From positions 1 through 7,692 of the forward strand of contig PMOH01000508.1 of the NCBI GenBank assembly GCA_003161515.1: a DNA stretch of 7,692 nt, read 5' to 3'. Under the pieces are notes generated by a model, which saw only the letters and a program-made list of their open reading frames with translations, did no database searches and was not told the origin of the DNA. A program made the translations under genes and the position numbers. Every line of letters begins with the position of its first letter. Within the stretch, counting starts at the first letter, position 1. Shown piece by piece: positions 1 to 5,576 of the stretch. This stretch comes from Deltaproteobacteria bacterium. Its GTDB lineage: Bacteria > Desulfobacterota > Binatia > Binatales > Binataceae.

Positions 1-1581
1 GGCGACCTCGTGATGCCGGGTCGAATGATCAGCGGCGGCAGCACCGAAGACAGCCACGCCAATGTGGATCTCGCTGCAATCGAAGCCGAGACGCGTGAAT
101 TGGCACGCGCCGAAGAAGAGCATCGCACCCGCGTTGGCCAATTCGCGTCAGTCCGCGCCGAGCGCGAGCGCGCCGACGCCGAGCTCGAGAATGGCCGCGG
201 CAACGCGCGCGAAGCCGAGCGAAATGCCAACGAACGCCGCAGCAGTCTCGCGCGCGCCGAGCAGTCAGTCGCGCTCGCGGAAGCCCACGGCGGCAATTCG
301 CGCCGCCGCTTGAATGAGCTCGCGGAGTTGGTGATCACTTCGAACGCACGCCTCGAAGAGCTGGCGAAGATCGAGCAGGAAGCGCGCGCCCGGCTGAGCG
401 TAATGGCTACCGAGATCGCGACGCTGCGCACCGCAGCCGAAGAAATCGGCGCCGTGATGCTCGAAGTCGCTTCCAAAGTCGAAGCGCGCAAGTCTCACCT
501 CGGCGCACTGGAAAGCGAACTCGCCCACGCCCAGCGCGAAGCCGACTCGTTCGAAGCGCAAATCGACGAGCATCGCGCGACCTTGGAACGCTCGCATACC
601 GAACGCGCCGACTTCGAGCGTGAACTCGAAACTCTCACCACTCAAGATGCCGCCGCGCAAGCTCGCGAAACCGAACTGGAAGCCGAACTCTTGCGCCTTC
701 GCGCGCAATGCGACGCGTCCGAGCACGAGCTGGAAGGGCGCCGCGCGGATTTCAAGCACGCCCAGGAAGCGCTGACCGCTCTGGAAGCCGACGCGAACGA
801 ATGCGCCCTCAAACGCGAACGCGCCCGCGCGCTCAGCGAAGAATTGGCGCGTGCCTTCATCGAAAAATTCGGCGACGAGTTCGACGCGATGGCGGACGAG
901 ATAGTTCCCGCACTCGACGGCAGAATCGCCGCCGAAGACGACGCGCGAATCGTCGAGCTGCGCGCCAAGATGGAACGAATCGGCGAGGTGAACCTGGCCG
1001 CCGACAGCGAAGTCAAGGAACTCGAGGAACGCGCAGGCGTCCTCGGCACCGAACGCGCCGACCTGCAAAGCGCGCTCGACGATCTGACCAAAACGATCAC
1101 GCATCTGAATCGCGAGGCGCGCAAACGCTTCGCCGAAACCTTCGAAGGCGCCGCCAAAAACTTTGCCGAGCTGTTCCCCAAGCTGCTCCGCGGCGGCAAG
1201 GGCCGGCTCGAGTTGACCGACGATGGCGACGTGCTCGAAGCGGGCGTCAACGTCCTCGTGCAGCCGCCCGGCAAGAAGGTCAAAGAAATAGGCCTGCTGT
1301 CAGGCGGCGAGAAAGCGCTGTCCGCGATGGCGCTGATCTTTTCGCTGTTCCTGCTCAACCCCAGCCCGTTCTGCGTGATGGACGAAGTTGACGCCCCGCT
1401 CGACGAGTTCAGCCTGGCCGCCTTCACAACCCTGGTGTCCGAGCTGAAAACCCGCTCGCAGTTCATCGTGATCACGCACAATCAGCGCACGATGCAGCGC
1501 GCCGACCAGATTCACGGCGTGACGATGGACCGCCCCGGCGTCTCGCGAATTATTTCACTGCGAATACCACAAGCCGCGTAG
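1..1581 (+). CDS. smc: Chromosome segregation protein SMC, C-terminal part (5' end outside window)
   Basis: This is the last 526 residues of a structural-maintenance-of-chromosomes ATPase, which loads on DNA as a dimer with ScpA/ScpB and compacts and separates sister chromosomes. The frame is open from base 1, so the gene begins upstream; the internal ATG codons at 10 and 13 are not starts. The first residues, GDLVMPGRMISGGS, match the end of an SMC hinge. Next comes a long antiparallel coiled coil, very rich in Ala, Glu and Arg, to about residue 330. The C-terminal head shows the ABC signature LSGGEKA (bases 1297-1317), Walker B with D-loop (VMDEVDAPLDE, about 1375-1407) and the switch histidine in VITHNQRTM (about 1468-1494). 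Nothing in the visible part is broken. A hairpin terminator follows within 20 bases of the stop. In many bacteria smc is directly followed by ftsY; here a minus-strand gene lies between them. Confidence 0.97.
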   Translation, partial: GDLVMPGRMISGGSTEDSHANVDLAAIEAETRELARAEEEHRTRVGQFASVRAERERADAELENGRGNAREAERNANERRSSLARAEQSVALAEAHGGNSRRRLNELAELVITSNARLEELAKIEQEARARLSVMATEIATLRTAAEEIGAVMLEVASKVEARKSHLGALESELAHAQREADSFEAQIDEHRATLERSHTERADFERELETLTTQDAAAQARETELEAELLRLRAQCDASEHELEGRRADFKHAQEALTALEADANECALKRERARALSEELARAFIEKFGDEFDAMADEIVPALDGRIAAEDDARIVELRAKMERIGEVNLAADSEVKELEERAGVLGTERADLQSALDDLTKTITHLNREARKRFAETFEGAAKNFAELFPKLLRGGKGRLELTDDGDVLEAGVNVLVQPPGKKVKEIGLLSGGEKALSAMALIFSLFLLNPSPFCVMDEVDAPLDEFSLAAFTTLVSELKTRSQFIVITHNQRTMQRADQIHGVTMDRPGVSRIISLRIPQAA

Positions 1582-1590
1582 AGTTGGAAT

Positions 1591-1630
1591 AAAAAGGGGC
1601 GGCGATCAGATGATCGCCGCCTCTTTCTTT
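1591..1630. terminator. Bidirectional rho-independent terminator between smc and the SDR gene
   Basis: A perfect 10-bp stem (1598-1607 with 1612-1621, loop AGAT) is flanked by AAAAAGG on the left and CTCTTTCTTTT on the right. Read on the plus strand, the hairpin is followed by a T-rich tract and would end smc. Read on the minus strand, it is followed by CCTTTTT and would end the dehydrogenase, whose stop is at 1655. The convergent arrangement fits a shared terminator. Confidence 0.85.
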
Positions 1631-1654
1631 TGGAGCTGAAAATCGCGCGCGCGG

Positions 1655-2503
1655 CTAGATCAAACTGTAGCCGCTGCCTTTGCGATCGAATCCGATCCCG
1701 ACGCCCTTCTCGATCACGCCGAACTGCTTGAGCAGTGGCTGGCTGTAGGTCACTAGTCCCGTCACCTTGTCGAGCGGTTCGGTCGCGAGGATGAGCGCCG
1801 ATTGCGCCATCCATTCGACCGGCTCGCCGGTGGGATCGTCCGGGCCTGTAACGAGATGGTGATGCACCGTGCCGGGAGTCGCGACGACTTGCGACGGCGA
1901 TACGCACGTCACTGAAATGTTGTCGTCGTAAACTTCCTCGGCGAGTCCCTGGGTGAACCGCTCGAGCGCCGCTTTCTCCGCGCCGTAGCATACGCCGCCG
2001 CGAAACACCGTCGCCGCCTTGTACGGTCCGCGGCCGGGTCCGATCGCCGCGCCCGACGAGATGTTGACGATCGATCCCGACTTGCGCGGGACCATGTCCT
2101 GGAGCACGAGATGACTCAGCATAAACGGGCCGTGGAGGTTTACCGCGAACGATCGCATCCAGCGCTTCGGCGGGAAATCCCTGACCGGGATGAAGTAGGT
2201 CAGCGCCGCGTTGTTCACCAACACGTCAACCGGTCCGTAGAGGCGGTGCGTTTCCTCGACCAGTTTCTCGCAGTCCGCTTCCGACGAGACGTCGCAGGTG
2301 ACCGCCTCGGCCTCGCCACCGGCTTTCTTGATCCCTGCGACAGTCGTTTCGAGCGATCCTTCCAGCGGATGCTCGCCTTCTTTGAGCGTCCGCGCCGAGC
2401 ATACGACCTTCGCGCCTTCCTTGGCGAACAAGTCCGCGATCGCCTTGCCAATCCCGCGACTCGCGCCAGTTACAATTGCCACCTTGCCCTTCAGCTTGGC
2501 CAT
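1655..2503 (-). CDS. SDR family NAD(P)-dependent oxidoreductase
   Basis: This is a 282-residue classical short-chain dehydrogenase/reductase, a soluble Rossmann-fold enzyme that interconverts an alcohol and a ketone with NAD(P)H; the substrate cannot be read from the sequence. The cofactor loop is TGASRGIG (residues 12-19). An Arg at 38 after strand beta-2 (CSAR) suggests a preference for NADP. Also visible are CDV (70-72), NNAA (97-100), the active-site Asn at 122, the Ser in NISSG (149 or 150) and the catalytic pair Y173-x3-K177. The spacing from Ser to Tyr is about 23 residues instead of the usual 12-13, because of a Gly/Pro-rich insertion near 155-171, so this is a subgroup with an altered active-site loop. 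The start is well fixed: AGGAGAA lies 7 bases before the ATG. It runs against smc and away from ftsY, as a single-gene unit with its own promoter and terminator. Confidence 0.93.
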   Translation of the reverse strand: MAKLKGKVAIVTGASRGIGKAIADLFAKEGAKVVCSARTLKEGEHPLEGSLETTVAGIKKAGGEAEAVTCDVSSEADCEKLVEETHRLYGPVDVLVNNAALTYFIPVRDFPPKRWMRSFAVNLHGPFMLSHLVLQDMVPRKSGSIVNISSGAAIGPGRGPYKAATVFRGGVCYGAEKAALERFTQGLAEEVYDDNISVTCVSPSQVVATPGTVHHHLVTGPDDPTGEPVEWMAQSALILATEPLDKVTGLVTYSQPLLKQFGVIEKGVGIGFDRKGSGYSLI

Positions 2504-2510
2504 TTCATAA

Positions 2511-2517
2511 TTCTCCT
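2511..2517 (-). promoter_or_regulatory. Shine-Dalgarno for the SDR gene
   Basis: AGGAGAA on the minus strand, 7 bases upstream of the ATG at 2503. It decides the start codon of the dehydrogenase over an out-of-frame ATG 5 bases upstream. Confidence 0.8.
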
Positions 2518-2519
2518 AT

Positions 2520-2540
2520 CGTTCCTTATAGCGAGGAACG
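2520..2540. repeat. Inverted repeat over the SDR -10 region
   Basis: CGTTCCT and AGGAACG form a perfect 7-bp inverted repeat around a 7-base centre (TATAGCG) that includes most of the predicted -10 box of the dehydrogenase gene. It may be a repressor site for that gene or simply the first member of the hairpin array that fills this intergenic region. Confidence 0.6.
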
Positions 2541-2554
2541 TAATCGAATGTGAA
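2525..2554 (-). promoter_or_regulatory. Sigma70-type promoter for the SDR gene
   Basis: Read on the minus strand, a -35 box TTCACA (2549-2554, 5 of 6 matches) and a -10 box TATAAG (2525-2530, 5 of 6) are separated by 18 bases. Transcription would start near 2517-2519, giving a very short leader before the ATG at 2503. The -35 box falls in one inverted repeat (2549-2573) and the -10 box in another (2520-2540), so either palindrome could be an operator. This is inferred from consensus matching only. Confidence 0.55.
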
Positions 2555-2573
2555 ACCCGCGGTGGGTTTCACA
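2549..2573. repeat. 10-bp perfect inverted repeat (operator-like)
   Basis: TGTGAAACCC is followed by GCGGT and the exact complement GGGTTTCACA. The left arm holds the predicted -35 box of the minus-strand dehydrogenase promoter. The symmetry and length suit either a dimeric transcription-factor site or a dispersed hairpin repeat; the sequence alone does not decide between them. Confidence 0.65.
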
Positions 2574-2582
2574 CTTCCTTCG

Positions 2583-2599
2583 GCAGGGCTGAGCCCTGC
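2583..2599. repeat. Short GC-rich inverted repeat
   Basis: GCAGGGC and GCCCTGC pair perfectly around a 3-base loop (TGA). It is the third hairpin in the 2520-2716 array, ten bases beyond the previous one. No T-tract follows on either strand, so a terminator role is unlikely. Confidence 0.6.
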
Positions 2600-2617
2600 A
2601 CCCAGTGAGAAGAAATC

Positions 2618-2643
2618 GCAAAATGGCGAGGACGCCATTTTGC
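2618..2643. repeat. 11-bp perfect inverted repeat
   Basis: GCAAAATGGCG, loop AGGA, then CGCCATTTTGC: a perfect 11-bp stem, the longest of the array. A TTCTTTTCCC tract begins 8 bases after the right arm, too far for a good intrinsic terminator. It lies about 150 bases upstream of ftsY and about 115 bases upstream of the dehydrogenase, so it is between divergent genes where no terminator is needed. Confidence 0.65.
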
Positions 2644-2682
2644 TCTGAGGTTCTTTTCCCTGTGTCATTCAGTTCTTTGTGT

Positions 2683-2716
2683 GATTCAGAGCGGAGCGAA
2701 GAATCCCGGCTCCGGG
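2683..2716. repeat. Dispersed-repeat-like element (GAGCGGAGCGAAGAATC type)
   Basis: GATTC and GAATC arms enclose AGAGCGGAGCGAA, followed at once by CCCGG-CT-CCGGG. The core resembles the short intergenic sequence of the form TCATTCTGAGCGGAGCGAAGAATC that I recall as common in soil and sediment bacterial genomes. A degenerate TGTCATTC half lies just upstream at about 2663-2670. The copy number in this genome cannot be seen from one window. Confidence 0.45.
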
Positions 2717-2792
2717 TTTCCGAACAACACCGCTACTGTTATTCTTTCCATCGAAGATTCTTCAGGATTTATTTCCCCGGGACGATCAACCT

Positions 2793-3998
2793 GTGAGCCC
2801 CTTCGCTATCGCTTTTATTCTGACTATTGCCGCAGGCACCGGTGCGGGTCTCATTTTCATTGGAGTCCTGATCCAATGGAGTCTGCGCAAGGCGCTTCCC
2901 TCACGTCCGACGCACCCGGAAATCGAGGCTGCGCCGCAACCAGAGCTATTATCGCCGCCGGAGCTCGCGCCTGAGCCGACATCCGAGATCATCGAGCCGG
3001 TTACTATTGCTGAGCCCGAGCCGGAACCTTATGTCGCGCCGCCGCCGACTGTTCGCGAACCTGTCCGAATCGGACTGGGACTCCGCAAGACGCGCGAAAA
3101 CTTTCTCGCGCGCATCCGGGCTGCGCTGACCGGCAGCGCGAAGATCGACGACATATATGAAGGCCTCGAGGAAGCTCTGATCGCCGCCGACGTTGGGGTC
3201 GAGGCGAGCATGAAGATTTCCGCCGCGGTGCGCGCGAAGCTGGGCAACGACAATCGCCCCGACGCGATTCGCGACGCGCTCAAAGCCGAGATCGCCACGA
3301 TTATGATGTCCGCGGATCGCGCGCCCGCCGACTCCGGCGACTCGCCGCTGGTAATCATGCTGGTCGGCGTGAACGGTGTCGGCAAAACTACGACGGTCGC
3401 GAAACTCGCAGCGCGGCTCAAGCGTGAGCGCGGCAGTGTGATCGTCGCGGCGGCGGATACGTTTCGTGCGGCGGCAATCGAGCAGCTCGAAGTGTGGTGC
3501 GATCGCGCCGGCGCCGACATCATCAAGCAATCGCAAGGCTCGGATCCCGCCGCGGTCGCTTTCGACGCGGTCAAAGCCGCGGTCGCGCGCAAGGCCAGCA
3601 CCGTGCTGATCGATACGGCCGGACGCCTTCAGACCAAAGTTAATTTGATGGAGGAGCTCAAGAAAATTGCGCGCGTCGTCGCGCGCGAGTTGCCCGGCGC
3701 GCCGCATGAGACCTGGCTGGTGCTCGACGCCAACACCGGTCAGAATGCGCTCAGCCAGGCCGCGGTTTTTCGCGACGCGGTGCCGCTGACTGGAGTGGTG
3801 CTGGCCAAGCTCGACAGCACGGCCAAGGGCGGGGTGGTGGTCGCGGTGGCGGAGCGGCTCAAAATTCCGGTGCGGTTTGTGGGACTGGGCGAGGCGCTCG
3901 AGGACCTGCGCGAGTTCGACGCGCGCGAGTTTGTTGACGCCCTGTTTGCATCTGACGAAGCAGGGGAGCAGAGTTCCAGCGGCTCTTATGCGGCTTGA
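2793..3998 (+). CDS. ftsY: Signal recognition particle receptor FtsY
   Basis: FtsY is the SRP-receptor GTPase that docks SRP-bound ribosomes at the inner membrane and hands nascent membrane proteins to SecYEG. The 401 residues begin with a hydrophobic segment (about 4-28), probably a membrane anchor. A Pro/Glu-rich linker follows (about 35-85), then the helical N domain and the GTPase G domain. Motifs are G1 GVNGVGKTTT (192-201), DTFRAAAIEQL (from 222), G3 DTAGRLQ (274-280), G4 AKLD (338-341) with the following STAKGG, and a closing GLGE..DLREF. The set with DTFRAAA and LDSTAKGG separates FtsY from FlhF; the N-terminal anchor and absence of an M domain exclude Ffh. The GTG at 2793 is taken because it keeps the whole hydrophobic segment; its ribosome site is weak (GGGACG about 14 bases upstream). 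A poor extended -10 candidate, TGTTATTCT, sits at 2737-2745. Confidence 0.97.
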   Translation: MSPFAIAFILTIAAGTGAGLIFIGVLIQWSLRKALPSRPTHPEIEAAPQPELLSPPELAPEPTSEIIEPVTIAEPEPEPYVAPPPTVREPVRIGLGLRKTRENFLARIRAALTGSAKIDDIYEGLEEALIAADVGVEASMKISAAVRAKLGNDNRPDAIRDALKAEIATIMMSADRAPADSGDSPLVIMLVGVNGVGKTTTVAKLAARLKRERGSVIVAAADTFRAAAIEQLEVWCDRAGADIIKQSQGSDPAAVAFDAVKAAVARKASTVLIDTAGRLQTKVNLMEELKKIARVVARELPGAPHETWLVLDANTGQNALSQAAVFRDAVPLTGVVLAKLDSTAKGGVVVAVAERLKIPVRFVGLGEALEDLREFDAREFVDALFASDEAGEQSSSGSYAA

Positions 3999-4024
3999 CA
4001 GCGTAGTTTATCGAAATTTAAACT
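3995..4024 (+). promoter_or_regulatory. Predicted promoter for the zapB-zapA unit
   Basis: A perfect -35 box TTGACA (3995-4000) overlaps the TGA stop of ftsY. After 18 bases comes TAAACT (4019-4024, 4 of 6 matches to TATAAT). Transcription would start near 4031, about 15 bases before the zapB-like ATG. The stretch is AT-rich compared with the coding sequence around it, and AGTTTA/TAAACT also form a weak 6-bp inverted repeat (4005-4024). Confidence 0.55.
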
Positions 4025-4045
4025 AAAGGTAGAAGATTTCCTCTC

Positions 4046-4294
4046 ATGGCCATAGATGTCTTAAAGCAACTAGACGAACGAATTCAAGCTTCCGTTGCGC
4101 GTATCCATCAGTTGCGCAAGGAAAACGAACAACTCGCGCAGAAACTTGCCGAAATGGAAAAACGCTATGCCGACGCGTCCGGTATGGTGAAGCAGCTGAC
4201 CACCGAGCGCCAGCAGCATGAAAATGAGCGCAACGATGTGCGCACGCGGATCGAAAAAATCCTCACCCGCTTCGACGGGATCGATCTTGGATAG
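4046..4294 (+). CDS. ZapB-like coiled-coil cell division protein
   Basis: This is an 82-residue, strongly charged protein that looks like one continuous coiled coil from about residue 5 to 75 (ERIQASVARIHQLRKENEQL and similar heptads), with no signal peptide or membrane segment. The small coiled-coil gene just before zapA is usually annotated as ZapB or ZapB-like in Deltaproteobacteria. By analogy it would sit at the division septum and bind ZapA bridging the FtsZ ring. The call rests on length, coiled-coil character and position more than on distinctive residues; coiled coils match one another easily. It ends 13 bases before zapA, so the two are probably co-transcribed. The ribosome site is weak (AAAGGTAG about 14 bases upstream). 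A predicted promoter lies directly upstream. Confidence 0.75.
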   Translation: MAIDVLKQLDERIQASVARIHQLRKENEQLAQKLAEMEKRYADASGMVKQLTTERQQHENERNDVRTRIEKILTRFDGIDLG

Positions 4295-4307
4295 AGTTGA
4301 ATAGAGA

Positions 4308-4580
4308 ATGAAGGGCGTCAACGTCCAGATCATGGGACAAAGCCTGACTGTCGCCAGCGAGGCGGGCGACGACTGGGTCAAATCCCTGGCCGAGACGGTG
4401 GACGAGAAGATTAAGGATATCCGCGCCGGGAGCCAGACCATCAATTCCGTGAACCTGGCAATCCTGGCTGCGTTAAATTTCGCCGAGGAGCTCGAACACC
4501 TGCGTCGCGAGCATCAAGAGCTGGTGGATCGAATTGCGGCGATGAATAAACGGCTGTCCGCGGCGATCGACGGCGAATAA
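4308..4580 (+). CDS. zapA: Cell division protein ZapA
   Basis: ZapA binds FtsZ filaments in the cytoplasm and bundles them into a stable Z-ring. The 90 residues have the family layout: an N-terminal beta-alpha head beginning VNVQIMGQSLTVAS and running through a DDWVKSLAETVDEKI-type helix, then SVNLAILAALNFAEEL, then a C-terminal coiled coil (about 55-87) used for dimer and tetramer formation. The NLAILAALNFAEEL segment is the most characteristic part. Length is typical. It begins 13 bases after the zapB-like gene with only a weak AGAG ribosome site, which suggests coupled translation. The following gap is where many proteobacteria carry the 6S RNA gene, before the 5-formyl-THF cyclo-ligase. 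Confidence 0.93.
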   Translation: MKGVNVQIMGQSLTVASEAGDDWVKSLAETVDEKIKDIRAGSQTINSVNLAILAALNFAEELEHLRREHQELVDRIAAMNKRLSAAIDGE

Positions 4581-4597
4581 CGATGAACTTGAATCGT

Positions 4598-4811
4598 CGT
4601 CACGGCGCGCGGCATCCGAGAGGTGACCGATTTCTGACGGGGGCGGGATTTGGAATTGTGGATCTCGAGAGCAGCCTAAACGCGGTGCTTACAGGAATGA
4701 GGCCCGTGCGATATTTTTCGACCGCATCCAAGGCTTTCGCGACGCAACGTTTCGCGGATACAGGCCGGCTGTCAGCCGGTTCGAGAATGACAACGACACG
4801 CGCGCGTGACG
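4598..4811 (+). ncRNA. Candidate structured RNA, possibly 6S RNA, between zapA and the cyclo-ligase
   Basis: The zapA - 6S RNA - 5-formyl-THF cyclo-ligase order is well known in proteobacteria, and this gap has the right size. Its ends pair: 4598-4611 with 4799-4811 gives 13 bp with one bulged G, closing an RNA of about 214 bases. Nested inside are ACCG/CGGT (4626-4629 with 4777-4780), CTGAC/GTCAG (4634-4638 with 4771-4775) and GCGGT/ACCGC (4682-4686 with 4721-4725). The segment GGCCCGTGCGATAT (4701-4714) resembles the product-RNA start region of E. coli 6S. However, I could not derive a full 6S fold. A competing hairpin at 4765-4779 uses the same bases, and no promoter or terminator is clear. 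The identification is mostly by position, and the exact ends are uncertain. Confidence 0.35.
4765..4779. repeat. GC-rich hairpin CCGGCT-GTC-AGCCGG
   Basis: A perfect 6-bp stem with a 3-base loop lies inside the zapA/cyclo-ligase gap. It is followed by TTCGAGAATGACA, whose reverse complement contains TGTCATTC, the same octamer found beside the dispersed-repeat-like element at 2663-2670. It may be part of the candidate RNA or a separate intergenic repeat. Confidence 0.5.
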
Positions 4812-4859
4812 GGAACGAAGAACGAAACGGCGCAATCGGCAGTTAAACCCGCTCCCGCC

Positions 4860-5576
4860 ATGGCAACGACTGTGGCGGACGAAAAGAAAAATCTTCGCGC
4901 GATCATGATCGCATGCCGCGCCGCGCTCCCCGGTGAGCGTGCGGCGGCGATGTCGGAAATCGTCGAGCGCCGGGTGCTCGCGAGCGAGGCATATCGCGAC
5001 GCGTCCGCAGTTGTTCTATACGCCGCAACCGGCAACGAAGTTTCAACTGACCGCATATTGTCCGACGCGCTCGCGTCGGGACGCGCTGTTTTCTATCCGC
5101 AGGTCGATACTGCGAATGGCACGATAGTCGCGCGACGCGTTCGCGATCGCGCCGAGCTTGCCTGCGGTGCGTATGGAATCCTCGAGCCGCTCGCGTCGGC
5201 GGAAGTTCTCGACCGCAAAAGTTTCGCGAAAATTCTCGTGTGTGTTCCCGGCGTTGCCTTCGGACTCGAAGGGCAGCGGCTGGGCCGTGGCGGGGGTCAT
5301 TATGATCGTTTCATCGGCCAACTCGGCGGCGAAGCGATCACTGTGGGGCTCGCCTATTCATTCCAGCTGCTCGATCGAATCCCCGAGACGGGGCTCGACC
5401 GGCGGCTTAACTTCATCGTGACCGAGTCCGCGATTCATCGTGCCTGCGAAGCGCCACTGCCAGCACGCCGAATACGGACGAAGGAGGTAAACCCGGGTGG
5501 CTCTAATCATGGCAATCCTGGGATTCATAGTTGGTGGCGCGGTCTTTTTCATTTGGGGAATAACGAAACAGCGTAA
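4860..5576 (+). CDS. 5-formyltetrahydrofolate cyclo-ligase
   Basis: This cytoplasmic enzyme (5,10-methenyl-THF synthetase) uses ATP to convert 5-formyl-THF to 5,10-methenyl-THF, returning the folate to one-carbon metabolism. The nucleotide- and folate-site signature GQRLGRGGGHYDRF lies at about residues 138-151, preceded by PGVAF. The N-terminal helix pattern KKNLRAIMIACRAAL and the GNEVST and FYPQV segments also fit the family. The frame extends upstream to a GTG at 4806, but the conserved domain starts near residue 8 of the form given here. The ATG at 4860 is preferred because it leaves the upstream gap free; neither start has a clear ribosome site. At 238 residues it is longer than the usual 190-200. 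The surplus is a C-terminal tail, of which about 26 residues are read from DNA that also encodes the start of RNase Y. The tail has no family features. Confidence 0.92.
   Translation: MATTVADEKKNLRAIMIACRAALPGERAAAMSEIVERRVLASEAYRDASAVVLYAATGNEVSTDRILSDALASGRAVFYPQVDTANGTIVARRVRDRAELACGAYGILEPLASAEVLDRKSFAKILVCVPGVAFGLEGQRLGRGGGHYDRFIGQLGGEAITVGLAYSFQLLDRIPETGLDRRLNFIVTESAIHRACEAPLPARRIRTKEVNPGGSNHGNPGIHSWWRGLFHLGNNETA
5481..5488 (+). promoter_or_regulatory. Strong Shine-Dalgarno for rny, inside the cyclo-ligase frame
   Basis: AAGGAGGT is a near-perfect anti-16S complement, 8 bases before the GTG at 5497. It selects this GTG over the in-frame ATG at 5509, which is 20 bases away. It is the best ribosome site in the window. 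Confidence 0.8.

Noticed and set aside
10..15. ATG codons at 10 and 13 as a true smc start (truncated or headless SMC)
   Set aside because: The frame is open to base 1 and the preceding codons continue the hinge motif, so the window edge cuts the gene.
708..1391. Plus-strand 227-codon frame inside smc
   Set aside because: The product is almost entirely Arg/Ala/Gly, typical of a +1 frame in high-GC coding DNA.
265..1481. Long minus-strand open frames of 279 codons opposite smc (265-1104, 642-1481)
   Set aside because: They are low-complexity mirror frames of a GC-rich coiled-coil gene; translations show no domain and smc itself is certain.
2111..2608. Plus-strand 165-codon frame opposite the SDR start
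   Set aside because: It is antisense to a clear SDR, has no recognisable domain and runs through the inverted-repeat array.
2520..2716. CRISPR array
   Set aside because: The palindromes differ in sequence and no direct repeat with regular spacers is present.
2605..2974. Plus-strand frames of 63 and 97 codons between the SDR and ftsY
   Set aside because: They translate hairpins and the repeat element and overlap the ftsY start; no ribosome site or domain is visible.
4583..4846. 87-codon frame starting 2 bases after the zapA stop
   Set aside because: It has no ribosome site beyond zapA coupling and no domain, contains the structured-RNA candidate, and runs into the cyclo-ligase.
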